Source: JAENVU01 sp963801105
GTDB taxonomy: Bacteria; Actinomycetota; Acidimicrobiia; IMCC26256; JAENVU01
Reading direction: 5' to 3'
Length of the DNA: 64,000 nt
Assembly (NCBI GenBank): GCA_963801105.1
Contig: CAWDDH010000003.1
Span: 1,178,001 to 1,242,000 of the forward strand
Below are positions 41,684 through 51,290 of this stretch, piece by piece; position 1 is the stretch's first letter, and the number at the start of each line of letters is the position of its first letter. Both the position numbers and the translations under genes were made by a program. Under the pieces are notes generated by a model that searched no databases, was not told the origin of the DNA, and saw only the letters and a program-made list of their open reading frames with translations.

Positions 41684-43589
41684 TCAGGAGTTGGCGGTGG
41701 TGTGGTCGTCGATCTCGAGTTCGATGAGGTCGATGTCCACCACCTGCGCCGCGGCGGTGTGCGTCCGGCGGTCGAGGTCTGCGACGAGGGTCGTGAGAAT
41801 TCCGATGACCTCTGCGTGCGAACCCGTCGGGTCCAGGTCCCGCACCGTCGCCGGGTCGAGTGAGGGGACCTCGACGTACCGGATCAGCGCGTGCGCGCTG
41901 CGGGCCGGAGTCTCCTCGGAGCAGAAGAGGTCCTCGTGGAGCTTCTCGCCGGGCCGGAGCCCGGTGAACTCGATCGGGATCTCGGGCCGCCGGGAGGCGG
42001 CGAGCTGGCGGGCGACATCGTAGATGCGCACCGGCTCGCCCATGTCGAGCACCATCGCGTGCCCGTCGCCGCCGATCGCGCCGGCCTGGATCACGAGCTG
42101 GACGGCTTCCTCGATGGTCATGAAGTAGCGGCTGACCTCGGGGTGGGTGACGGTGAGTGGCCCGCCCTGCTCGATCTGGGAACGGAAGGCCGTGAGCACC
42201 GAGCCGCGGCTGCCGAGCACGTTGCCGAAGCGGACGCTCAGGTAGCGGCCCGGGAACCGCTGGCCGAACGACGAGGTGAGGCCCTCGGCGATGCGCTTCG
42301 AGCAGCCCAGCACACTCGAGGCGTTGGCGGCCTTGTCGGTGGAGATGTTGACGAAGTGCGAGACCCCGGCGCCGGCGGCGGCGTCGAGAACGCTGAGCGT
42401 GCCCCAGACGTTGCTCTTCAGCGCTTCGGACGGATGGGCCTGGAGCAGCGGGAGGTGCTTGAGCGCGGCGGCGTGGAAGACGACGTCGGGCTTGATCTCG
42501 GCGAAGAGGCGGGCCACGCGCTGGCGGTCGCGGATGTCGAGGAGGATCAGCGAGTCCGAGTCGAGGAGCGCCCGGCCGTCGAGCGACAACTGGACGCCGT
42601 GCAGGCCGGACTCGTCCCGGTCGATCATGACGAGCCGCCCGGGGGAGAACGCCGACAGCTGCCGGCAGAGCTCCGACCCGATGGATCCGCCGGCGCCGGT
42701 CACCACCACGGTTCGGCCGCGGACGTAGTCCGAGACGCTCTGGAGGTCGGTCTCGACTTTGTGGCGGCCGAGGAGGTCGGCCTCGGTCGGCTCACGGAGG
42801 TCGCCGACGTGGACCTCGCCACCGAGGAGCTCGCGCACCGACGGGACGACCCGGACATCGAGTCCGGCCGCCCGGGCGTCGCGGGAGAGCTCCCGCACGA
42901 GCGCGCCGTCGCCGGTGGGCACCGCCATGATCAGCGTCTTGGCCCCGAGCCGCTCGGCCACCGCGGCGATGTGCGAGCGGTCGCCGAGCACGCGGACCCC
43001 GCGGATCGTCAGGTTCCGCTTCCGCGGGTCGTCGTCGAGCAGGGCGACGGGGACGTACGGGCTGTCCGAGTCGAAGAGCATCGCCCGGATCGTGCGCTCG
43101 CCACCGTCACCGGCGCCGAAGATGATCGCCCGGTCCCGGCCGACGGCGAGGGCGCGCCGGCGCTGCTCCAGCAGCTGGCGGGCGATGTAGCGGGCACCCC
43201 CCATCCCCACGAAGGCGAAGATGCCGGCGCCGATGACCGCGCTGATCGGCGCCGGTCGGATCGGTGAACAGGAGATCGACACCGACGAGCGCGAGGGTCG
43301 ACACCGCGGTGGCTCGGGCCAGCGCCGCGACCTCCTCGAACGAGCCGTTCACCCACCATCCGCGGTACAGGCCGGTCCAGAGCCCGGTGCCGATCTGGAG
43401 CGCGATCGCGGGGAGGAAGAGGATCGCGAGGTCGAACGAGCGCACCCGGCTGACATCGAAGTCCAGGCGGAGGAGTGAGGCGAGGTAGAGGGCGATCACC
43501 CAGACCAGGCAGTCGGCGCTCACCCGGGCCAGCCGCTTGGACGTCCGCAGTCGCTCGACCGGCGCTCGCAAGGCTCCTGTCACCGACAT
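41684..43589 (-). pseudogene. Nucleotide-sugar 4,6-dehydratase (PglF/CapD/WbpM type), frameshifted
   Basis: Two frames join into a 634-residue membrane-bound dehydratase. The N-terminal part (start 43589, MSVTGALRAPVERL) has about four helices; the C-terminal part has a first Rossmann-like domain (AIIFGAGDGGERT) and then the catalytic SDR domain with VVVTGAGGSIGSELCRQL and STDKAANASSVLGCSK. The frame breaks near 43255; length is one base over a multiple of three, so one extra base explains it. Such enzymes convert UDP-GlcNAc to a 4-keto-6-deoxy sugar, the first step of diacetyl-bacillosamine or similar sugars. It is the last gene of the minus-strand glycan operon. Confidence 0.85.
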
Positions 43590-43757
43590 CAGGCGCTGCC
43601 CCCGACCCGACGTCGACCCCGTGGGTACTCTCGTCTCTCGTTGCTCACCGGCCCCCCAGCCGCCCTCCAGCAGGGATGCATTGTGGCCGCACTTGGTGGC
43701 CGGGCGCAAGCGAAACTTTCACCGAACGTGGTCAATGTTGGGGATTTCCGTCGGGCA

Positions 43758-43800
43758 GTGAGTCGCTCGACTCACGGGAGCGAGCACGACTCAGATCGTG
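43758..43800. repeat. Tandem inverted repeats downstream of the WecA-like gene
   Basis: GTGAGTCG/CGACTCAC (43758-43775) is a perfect 8-base stem with a 2-base loop, followed by CACGA/TCGTG (43785-43800). They lie in the 220-base gap between the WecA-like gene and the dehydratase gene, 10 bases after the first stop on the minus strand. They could stop or protect the transcript. The rest of the gap has no recognised element. Confidence 0.5.
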
Positions 43801-43809
43801 AGCGCTCGT

Positions 43810-44753
43810 TCACGGGGCGTCGGCGGTGAGGAATCCCAACGACTGAGCGGCCCCGACGGTCAACGCGGCTGTGAGAAGTGTCGCGGTGAGGGCCCCAGCC
43901 GGCGACAGCAGCAGCGTCGCTGTGAGCCCTGCGGACGTAAAGACCAGCTGCGCGCCAATGCCCAGCAGCGTCGAGCACCCGACTGAAAGCCCACGATCGA
44001 CGAGCTGGTCATATATGTGGCCGCGATCACCCGTCAGGATCGAGCGTCCAGCGCGCCGACGCCTGATCATCGCGATCGCGGTATCCGATATCGGGACGCC
44101 GACGAGCAGTGGGACCGCCCACCAGACGGACCAGCGCTTGTCCGCATGGCACGTCAACGCCGGAAGGAGTGCGATCGTCGTCCCAACCATGTACGCCCCA
44201 GCGTCGCCGAGGTAGATCCTCGCCGGCGGTCGGTTCCAAATGAGGAAGCCGAGGAGTGCTCCCGCCAGGCTCAGTCCGACGGGTGTGGCCGTTCCACCCA
44301 GCAGGGCGAACCCGGCGGCACTGACCGCACCCACACCGGCGGCGAGACCATCTTGTCCGTCGAGGAGGTTGATCGCATTGAGAAGCCCGATCGTGAGGAC
44401 CCGGTCGCGAGACGTGCGAGAGGTGGTCCGCCGACGACGAGGGCAGCCGTCAGGCCGATACCTGCTTCGGTAGCGATCCGAGGGGGAACTGGGAGCGGAC
44501 GGAGGTCATCGACGAGACCGAGCGCGAGCGCGAGCGCCATCGGGATGAGGAGCGCTGGTCGCCCGCCGACGATCGGCCCACCGAGAGCGGCGAGGAACAC
44601 GGCGACGCCTCCGAGATACGCGACAGGAGCGCGCTGCGTCTTGAGCGCGCCGGGCCGATCGACGATCCCCTTCGCGATCGCGACACCGCGCGCGAGGGGC
44701 GTCAGCACCATTCCGCCGACGAGACCGATGACCGCGACTACGAGGTTCGCCAT
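43810..44753 (-). pseudogene. Polyprenyl-phosphate sugar-1-phosphate transferase (WecA/TagO-like), frameshifted
   Basis: The corrected 314-residue protein is an MraY/WecA-family membrane enzyme: an early GIVDRPGALKTQRAP loop, LGLVDDLRPLP near residue 75, NAINLLDGQDGLAAG after the break, and RIYLGDAGAYMVG. These enzymes put the first phosphosugar on undecaprenyl phosphate, starting glycan assembly. The frame is lost near 44400; adding one base restores it. The start overlaps the GNAT gene upstream by 16 bases. Confidence 0.83.
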
Positions 44754-45335
44754 ACCAGGACCTGGGAGGAGCGCCCAGCATGGACCTCGATCCTCTCGAC
44801 ATCCAGGAAGCCGCACGTGTGGTACACGGACAATGCAGTGGTGTTGTCGAGGCTGGTCACGACCTTGGCGGACCTGACGGATCTGGTCCTGAACTCTTCT
44901 GTCGCGGCTCGCACGAGCGATCGGCCGATACCGCGATGCCCACAATCGGCGGCGACGGCTACCGCGAGGATCTCGGCTCGGGGCAGGTCATGTTCACTCG
45001 TCGTTGCGGTGTATCGCAGCGTCTCGAGCACGCGGGGGATCGAACGGAAGAGGCGCGCGGCGGCCGGTAGTGCTGCCACCAGACCATCTCGGACGAGAAA
45101 CTTCCGATAGAGGGCTGAGACGTCCGGTACTCCTGCGATGAAGCCGATCACGTGCCGTTCTGCGGGGTCGTCGAGTGCGACCAGGACGAACGAGTTCTCC
45201 ATCGCAAGCACCCGCTGGTACAAGCGCCGGAGGAACCGCGTACCGAGACTGGACAGGAATCCCTCGGCGATGCGGGTCGCGTGCAGCTCGGCGACCTGCG
45301 ACAGATCCCTTCACCGCGGCGTGGACCACGATCAC
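44738..45335 (-). pseudogene. GNAT N-acetyltransferase in glycan cluster, frameshifted
   Basis: The GTG at 45335 overlaps the stop of the upstream GT4 gene (GTGA) and begins VIVVHAAVK; after about 9 codons the frame must shift to continue DLSQVAELHATRIAEGF. Removing one base of the CCC run at 45307-45309 gives a 198-residue GNAT protein with the acetyl-CoA loop CGHRGIGRSL and a C-terminal NTTALSVYHTCGF. It probably acetylates an amino-sugar or a small molecule for the glycan, but the substrate is unknown. Without the correction only a shorter, internally started form could be made. Confidence 0.7.
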
Positions 45336-46489
45336 TGCGCCGCTCCGTGCAGGACGCGGTCGTACGTGTCGAGGGTGATCTCGATGATGCGGCGATCGTC
45401 GAACTCGCTTCGAGCCTTCTCCAACGCGGCGGTGCCGAATCGACGTCGCCGCGTCGTGCTCCTCGCGATGTCGCTGATCGCCCCGGCCAGCGCGGAGGCA
45501 TTGCGGACCGGGACCAGCTCGCCGGTGCGACCGGGTTCGACGACTTGCCGGCAACCCCGGATGTCGGTGGCAACGATGGGCAGGCCGGCCGCCGCCGCCT
45601 CCATCGCCGATCGGGGGAATCCCTCGCGATGGGACGCGAGGACGTACAGGTCCATTGCGCAGTACAGCTCGTCGACGTTGTCGGCGAGACCGAGAAAGGT
45701 GATGTTCGCGTCCCGCTCTGCGGTCGAGAGATCGCCGGGTCCAATCTGGTCGGCCTTTGCCTCGTCGAGGCCGCCGGCGACGACGAACAATATTCGCGGG
45801 TTGTGGCCCCTGAGCATCTTCGCCGCGGCGAAAAGCTCCCGGTAGCCCTTCTCCCACACGAGGCGCCCGACCGCTCCGCAGACGATGTCGTCGGGACCTG
45901 CGCCCCATGTCAATCGAAGCTCACGCCGACGGTGTTCGTTGATGCGCTCTGGTCTGAATCGGTCGAGGTCGACACCGTTGCCGAGCACGGTCAGCTTGGA
46001 AGCCGGGATCCCGAGACGTCGAAGCGTCGGGACATCTTCGACGTTCTGCACCAGCTCGGCGTCTGATGCGGCGGACGCGATTCGTTCAAGCGAATAGACG
46101 GCTGCCCTCTTGGCGATTCGATCCTCCGGCGTGGCGTAAAGCCCGTGCACCGTGTTGACGATGCACGGCACCCCCGCTGATCGCGCGGCGAGCCGACCGT
46201 AGATTCCCGGCTTGGGGTTGTGAGTGTGAACGATCTCAGGCTGGAGGCGACGAAAGAGACGCCACAGCTCGACGAAGGCCGCAACGTCGTGGTGCGGTGC
46301 CATCGACCGCGTCGTATGTCGCAGCGCGATGTGTTCAACTCCTCGCGCCGTGATCGCCTCCACATAGCGTCCGGGGGCTGAGGCCCCGATCACCTCGAAG
46401 CCGGCGTCCACAAATGCTCCGAGCTGCGGGCCGAGGAGCAGTTCGAGGCTCATGTCGGTTGTCGTGACGTGGATGAGTCGGCGGGTCAT
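45332..46489 (-). CDS. Glycosyltransferase family 4
   Basis: The 385-residue protein has a GT-B fold: N-terminal domain with HTHNPKPGIYGRLAAR near residue 90 and C-terminal domain with GAVGRLVWEKGY and the sugar-nucleotide motif EGFPRSAMEAAAAGLPIVA (EX7E). It transfers a sugar from a nucleotide donor to a lipid-linked glycan in the cytoplasm. The ATG at 46489 overlaps the deacetylase stop; a much longer reading upstream is not coding. Acceptor and donor are unknown. Confidence 0.88.
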   Translation of the reverse strand: MTRRLIHVTTTDMSLELLLGPQLGAFVDAGFEVIGASAPGRYVEAITARGVEHIALRHTTRSMAPHHDVAAFVELWRLFRRLQPEIVHTHNPKPGIYGRLAARSAGVPCIVNTVHGLYATPEDRIAKRAAVYSLERIASAASDAELVQNVEDVPTLRRLGIPASKLTVLGNGVDLDRFRPERINEHRRRELRLTWGAGPDDIVCGAVGRLVWEKGYRELFAAAKMLRGHNPRILFVVAGGLDEAKADQIGPGDLSTAERDANITFLGLADNVDELYCAMDLYVLASHREGFPRSAMEAAAAGLPIVATDIRGCRQVVEPGRTGELVPVRNASALAGAISDIARSTTRRRRFGTAALEKARSEFDDRRIIEITLDTYDRVLHGAAQ

Positions 46490-47298
46490 CCGGTCGCGCC
46501 GCGGTACCGCCACCGATTCGCCAGTTCTCGTGCGCCGTCCTCCGCACGCATTCCCCCAGCGACCTTGGCCGCGAAGTACTTCATCCCGTCGCTGACCTGG
46601 ATTGGCGATCGGCAAAGCCGGAAGAAGTCGGTTTGGCCATACCTGTTCACGCGCGTCCCTGCGACCGCAGCCGATCGGTACCGAGCGCGGACCGCTCGGT
46701 CGGCTGAGGACGAGCCCGCGACAGCCTTCGGATACGCGAAGTGGCGGGGTTGGATTCCAAGGTGCTCCGTGATGAGGTTGTCCGCCTGATCGAGTTCGGC
46801 GTCGATCTCGATCGCTGGCAAGCGGTCGAGCAAGGAGTGTGTGTGGGTGTGAGAGCCGATGGTCAAGAGACCGGTGCGTTGCACATCTGCGAGCGCGTTC
46901 CAACTGATGGGCTGGCCCCCATTGGGGAACTCTCGCTCTCGGTCCACGAAATCCGTCGCGACGTAGATGGTCGCAGGGATGTTCCAGCGTTCCAACACCG
47001 GCACTGCTAGCTCAGCAAAATCGGCCGTGCCATCGTCGAAGGTCACGACGATCGGGTCGTAGTCCGGTGGCCGCGGCGCTTCAAGCTTGTCGAGCGCCTC
47101 GTCGATGGACCGGACGCGCCCGGATTCTGCGAGGGCTTGCATCTGCGCTTCGAAGACTGCGAGCGGCAGGTCCACGTCGAGTCGGGAACGGGCCCCGACG
47201 CGGTGGTAGATGAGCACGACGACACCCCTGGATGGCTGTCGCATCCGGTCCACAGCGTGGGCGGACCACTTGAGAAACTGCTTCGGGAGTCGTGACAC
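46486..47298 (-). CDS. Polysaccharide deacetylase (NodB/CE4 family)
   Basis: The 270-residue protein has the NodB motifs: VVTFDDGTADF (the catalytic Asp and metal-binding Asp) and SHTHTHSLL (metal-binding His pair), and a late HFAYPKAVAG segment. It would remove acetyl groups from N-acetylated sugars of the glycan. The GTG at 47298 follows GAGGAGA. There is no signal peptide, so it may act in the cytoplasm or at the inner face. Its stop overlaps the GT4 start (ATGA). Confidence 0.85.
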   Translation of the reverse strand: MSRLPKQFLKWSAHAVDRMRQPSRGVVVLIYHRVGARSRLDVDLPLAVFEAQMQALAESGRVRSIDEALDKLEAPRPPDYDPIVVTFDDGTADFAELAVPVLERWNIPATIYVATDFVDREREFPNGGQPISWNALADVQRTGLLTIGSHTHTHSLLDRLPAIEIDAELDQADNLITEHLGIQPRHFAYPKAVAGSSSADRAVRARYRSAAVAGTRVNRYGQTDFFRLCRSPIQVSDGMKYFAAKVAGGMRAEDGARELANRWRYRGATG

Positions 47299-47336
47299 CG
47301 CCGTCTCCTCTTGGGCGGGTCGAGCATCGTAGACCG

Positions 47337-48158
47337 TTATGACGAAGCGGCTGGACCAGCCGTCACGTCCGTCACTTCGGAGCCGACGGGTGTTGCAGCG
47401 TCGCGTCCCTCGTTGTCCCCCCACCCGTCGCGTCTGGCTACATGGAGGTGCCACGCCACGATGGCGAGCTTCGCAACCTGACGCACCCGGATTCGAAGCG
47501 CCGCCCGCGATCGCCGGGGCGCCAGCCATGTCAACCCCCCGAAGTGGCGGTACTTGCTTTGCCAGGCAGCCGGCATCTCGACCCACGTGAGCCCGGCATC
47601 GGAGAGTCGTTTGAAGTACCAGGCCCCGGTGTCGTACGCGACCTTGCTCCCGAACGCGTTGAAATCCTCTACCTCACGGTATGTGAAATCGGGCTCGACT
47701 CGTCCGGCGACTTGTTCTGTGTCGATCATGAACAGCCAGGCCGTCGGGCGCGGTGCCAATCGCCGTTCGGCCCCCGTGACCGGATGGACGTAGCACTCGC
47801 TTCCGCGCTGCAAGCGACCGCAGACCACCGCGGCCCCCGAACTCTGCGCGGCGTCGACCATGTCGCGCAGCCAGTCGTCGCCGCGAAACTCCACGTCAGA
47901 GTCAGAGAACAGGGCGTATCGCGTCGGACAGCTCGTGACCCAATCAGCAAGCCAGTCGGCATGTCCTCGCCCTCGAGGCGCGACCTGGAGCTTCAGCCAA
48001 CCCTTGTGCGAGAGCCGGTCGAGCATGGCCAGCGAGCCATCGCTGGACCCGCAGTCGCCCACCACGAGATCGAAGTCCATCCCGGCGTACTCGCGCATCG
48101 ACCTGATGCACAACTCGGTTGCGTGCGCGGTATTGAGGTTGGCGACGTACGCCGTCAC
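47337..48158 (-). CDS. Glycosyltransferase family 2-like
   Basis: The 273-residue protein starts TAYVANLNTAHATELC and has the GT-A core VVGDCGSSDGSLAML, then ALFSDSDVEFRGDDW with the DxD metal motif near residue 90. It is a GT2-type enzyme for the surface glycan. The start is uncertain: GTG 48158 is chosen, with GGATACGAG upstream, but a TTG 5 codons earlier is possible. 38 bases separate it from the deacetylase. Confidence 0.78.
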   Translation of the reverse strand: MTAYVANLNTAHATELCIRSMREYAGMDFDLVVGDCGSSDGSLAMLDRLSHKGWLKLQVAPRGRGHADWLADWVTSCPTRYALFSDSDVEFRGDDWLRDMVDAAQSSGAAVVCGRLQRGSECYVHPVTGAERRLAPRPTAWLFMIDTEQVAGRVEPDFTYREVEDFNAFGSKVAYDTGAWYFKRLSDAGLTWVEMPAAWQSKYRHFGGLTWLAPRRSRAALRIRVRQVAKLAIVAWHLHVARRDGWGDNEGRDAATPVGSEVTDVTAGPAASS

Positions 48159-48306
48159 GGATCTCGTATCCAACGTGTGGCTCCGGTCAACACTCCGTCG
48201 TGGTCCCGTTCGCTCTGCCTCTCGCGGGTCTCGGAATCTCTGATCCGGCCGTGGAGCGATTTCACGACGTCCGCGGGCCAAAGCGGTGCACCTCAACCGC
48301 TGCAAT

Positions 48307-49279
48307 CTACCCGGCCTCGGAACCGGCATGGTCGCCTGTCTGGCCGGAAGATGGTCCGGGTGGACTGCTGTCGACACCGCGCAAGTATGCGAACAAGCCG
48401 TCCGGATCCTGCCTCAACCACGTGCGGGCTTGATCGGCGGCGAGCGCGTTCGCGGCGATGAGCCTTTGCTCGGCACCGCGCCGGAGCCGTGCCACCAGCC
48501 GGTTGCTTGCCCGTCGCGCCGCCCCGGAAACTGGAAGCCGTTCGAGCGGTCGCGTGATCCGGTACACCGTTGAAGTCTGAAGGTCGCGACGAAAGAGGCC
48601 GGCGCGCGAACCTGCGCCGAGATGAAAGACGCTGTCCACGTAAATTCCCGCGATCAGCGGATGCAGGTCTCGAACGTTGGTTCGAAGCAGCTTGCCCCAC
48701 GGTAGGTCATGCTGGTCGAGAATCTGTGCGAGCCGAATGCCGGTGTCCGCCGCTTGCTTGCGCGTGCGAAGGAATCGACGGAACTCCTTGGAGCCGTCGG
48801 TATCCGGGGAGAAACTGAAGCGATGCCGACTGGCGAACTCGGCGGGGACGAGGAGGCACGATGGGTGAGGCAGCACGGTGTCGCCGTTCTCCGCGCGGAG
48901 GATGCCTGCGATCCCGGACTGCTTCGGGGCGACTCGCGAGATGGTCTCGAGCCATGTGTCGCTGATCGGGAACGAATCGAGATCCAGCGTCAGGAGAGCG
49001 TCGGCGCCATCCTCGAGGGCGTGCTCCACGAGAGCATCCAAGTGGTGCGCGTGCTCGCGGCTCCCGAAGGCGGGGCATTGTCCGGTGTCGCAGAGCATGA
49101 CTTCGGGACGCGCGGCAAGGATCTGGCGCCCGCGTTCGGTCACGCGTGCGTGTGGCCGCGTAGAGCCGGTACCCGGTCTTCGTATGTCGAGCGATGCGAT
49201 CGAGGTGCAACTGGAGGAGTGCCTCGTCCTCGTCGCCACGGACGACGTACACCACGAGGATGGCGAGTCGAGCCTTCAT
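48307..49279 (-). pseudogene. GT-A-fold glycosyltransferase-like protein, frameshifted
   Basis: The ATG at 49279 overlaps the stop of the membrane glycosyltransferase (ATGA) and encodes MKARLAILVVYVVRGDEDEA with a GT-A-like first strand; near 49160 the frame shifts and continues HARVTERGRQILAARP and ADALLTLDLDSFPISDTW, which has a DxD motif. One base too many (973 in total) explains the break; corrected length 323 residues. The C-terminal half is unfamiliar to me. It is likely a glycosyltransferase of the same glycan pathway. Confidence 0.65.
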
Positions 49280-51015
49280 GGCATTTGTGCACGGTCCTGT
49301 GCTGGGCACGGCGTGGACGTCAGGAACGCGACCAGGCTCTCGCTAGGTCGGGTGGGCGCGCTTGACGTCGCTACTGCGACGACGTCTTCGGGGGGCGGAT
49401 GCGCGTTCACGTGCACCGTGACGCAGATCTGCTCTCGCCGCTGACCATCCGGCAGCGAATCCAATGGTGGCGCCTTCTCGCCGCGATGGAAGTTCAGCCA
49501 TTCGAAGCCGCCATTGACGGTGCGTGCCGGCCAACCGGCTCGCACCGCCCCTTCGGCGGCGCGCCAACGGGCGCCGTCGAATGACGCCGAGTCCGTGGTG
49601 AACGCCAACCCCACCGCCGCGAGTCCCACCACCGCGATCGCTACTCCGACCATCCGGACTCGCGGACCGGCCGCGTCGTCGATCGCGTCCGCGTTGGTGC
49701 GGAGCAGGGCCAGCTGAAGAGCTACGACTGCGACCAGCGGAAGACAGTAGCGGTCGTAGACCTGCATGCCGAGCACGATGGCGATCAGGTACACGGCCGA
49801 GTACCCGACGGTGGCGAGCGCCAGGAAGGTTGTAGCGGGCTCCGCCCCGCGCCGCTGACCGGAACCTCGGACACGCGTGAGGGAGTACAAGCAGGGAACC
49901 GTCGCGACGAGCAGGATCGTGCCCGCCACGCAGGTGATCACAATGAGTGCGGACCAGACTGGTGCAGGGAGAACGTCCGAACGTCGTCCGGCCACGACAA
50001 TGTTTGAGAGAGCACCGTCTTGCATCAGGTAGTTCCCGACGAACACGTCGTGGCGCGAGCGGACTGCGGTGAGACCGAGCCAGAGTGCACCGCCCAGGGC
50101 GATCACGATCGTGAGGATCCTGCTCGAAGCGAAGGACCGTTTGACGATCCGGACCGGGCTGACCCAAAGCAGGACCGGCAGAGTGAGCAGCGCGACGAGC
50201 CGAACGAAGCCCGAACTCTTGACGAGAGCGAGCCGGATGGTGTGCGCATCCGGAACTGCTGGCGCGAGCTGTCGGCCGTCGGGAATGGTGTGCCACCACG
50301 CCATGAAGGCAAGACCGAATATTGCAGTGAGCAATGCTGTGATCCACCAACGTCGCTCTGCGACGAGGTCGTCGTCTGCCCGTGCACACGCGATCGTGGT
50401 CGCCAACACGGCGATCACGGTCACGATCGCGTACTGGCGAATCGCGAAGGCACCGAGACCCACGAGGACGCTGGTCACCACGAGCCCCGGTGACACTGGA
50501 TCACGCCGGAACGCGATGACGGCGAGCCAGGTCGAGATCGACGTCACGGCGAACGCTGGGACATCTGTCATGAAGGTCGCGGCCAGGGGCCCCCACAGGG
50601 GCCCGGACGCGAGTGAGACCACGATGAGGAACGTTGCGCCCATCGGGATGCCGAGCCTCCGAGCGGAGGCGGCGAGTGCGGCGAGCCCAGCCGCGCCGAT
50701 CACAGCCGTGGACACCTGCAGGGCTGTGATGCTGTGCCCCGCGAGTGCCACGACGGGAGCCGCGATAGCGAGCTGGCCGACGAGGCTCATGGACACCCAG
50801 TGGTTGAACGAAAGATGTCCGGTGTCGACGAGCCGAAACATCGTGATGATGTATGACCAGTCGTCACCGCGGGGTATGCCGAGCGCGCCGTACCGGGCCG
50901 AGACGAGAAGAGGAACCGCAACCGCGCCAAGGATGGTCAGGACCAGCGCGAGGGCTGGCGGCCACCCCGGACCTGGGGTCTTCCCGGCCGACCGTCCGTC
51001 ACCGGTCGCCAACAT
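49276..51015 (-). CDS. Multi-span membrane glycosyltransferase-like protein
   Basis: The 579-residue protein has about ten helices and, after the first helix, the loop YGALGIPRGDDWSYI, which resembles the Asp-rich catalytic loop of GT39/GT83-type enzymes that use polyprenyl-phosphate sugars outside the membrane. A C-terminal soluble part of about 100 residues follows the last helix. It is the first gene of the minus-strand operon. The ATG at 51015 lies 6 bases after a TATTAT box, so the mRNA is probably leaderless. The function is inferred from topology and context. Confidence 0.65.
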   Translation of the reverse strand: MLATGDGRSAGKTPGPGWPPALALVLTILGAVAVPLLVSARYGALGIPRGDDWSYIITMFRLVDTGHLSFNHWVSMSLVGQLAIAAPVVALAGHSITALQVSTAVIGAAGLAALAASARRLGIPMGATFLIVVSLASGPLWGPLAATFMTDVPAFAVTSISTWLAVIAFRRDPVSPGLVVTSVLVGLGAFAIRQYAIVTVIAVLATTIACARADDDLVAERRWWITALLTAIFGLAFMAWWHTIPDGRQLAPAVPDAHTIRLALVKSSGFVRLVALLTLPVLLWVSPVRIVKRSFASSRILTIVIALGGALWLGLTAVRSRHDVFVGNYLMQDGALSNIVVAGRRSDVLPAPVWSALIVITCVAGTILLVATVPCLYSLTRVRGSGQRRGAEPATTFLALATVGYSAVYLIAIVLGMQVYDRYCLPLVAVVALQLALLRTNADAIDDAAGPRVRMVGVAIAVVGLAAVGLAFTTDSASFDGARWRAAEGAVRAGWPARTVNGGFEWLNFHRGEKAPPLDSLPDGQRREQICVTVHVNAHPPPEDVVAVATSSAPTRPSESLVAFLTSTPCPAQDRAQMP

Positions 51016-51051
51016 CGGCGGATAATACCGACCGGTCCAGTTCGCCGTCAC
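51016..51051 (-). promoter_or_regulatory. Leaderless promoter of the minus-strand glycan operon
   Basis: On the minus strand GTGACG (51046-51051) and TATTAT (51022-51027) are 18 bases apart, and the ATG starts 6 bases after the -10. The -10 box is near consensus. It would drive the eight-gene glycan operon down to the dehydratase. Confidence 0.5.
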
Positions 51052-51165
51052 CGCGTGCCCTCCTCCACCTGGCCCACGCCGCCGACCGGGCGCGACCACC
51101 ACCCAGGGTGGTGTCGTGACTGCGCATGGGGCTCCCGGTTTCCGGGGGGTCCACGCCACTTCTCC

Positions 51166-51195
51166 TTGACAACCAGACTGGATCAGCGCTCTACT
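51166..51195 (+). promoter_or_regulatory. Candidate promoter of the BY-kinase gene
   Basis: A perfect TTGACA (51166-51171) is followed after 18 bases by TCTACT (51190-51195). This gives a leader of about 90 bases. TACACT near 51253 is a second possible -10 box. The divergent promoter for the minus-strand operon lies 115 bases away. Confidence 0.4.
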
Positions 51196-51290
51196 GTCCC
51201 AGAGGGCCTTGGTGGCGCGTGTTCGCCTGGTTTGGCTGCCCGTTTCCACTGCTACACTGCGTGACGACGTTTCTGGGGGGCGAAGGCACG

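Noticed and set aside
43590..43809. A small gene in the gap before the dehydratase
   Set aside because: Short frames exist on both strands, but none has a ribosome site or recognisable sequence; only inverted repeats stand out.
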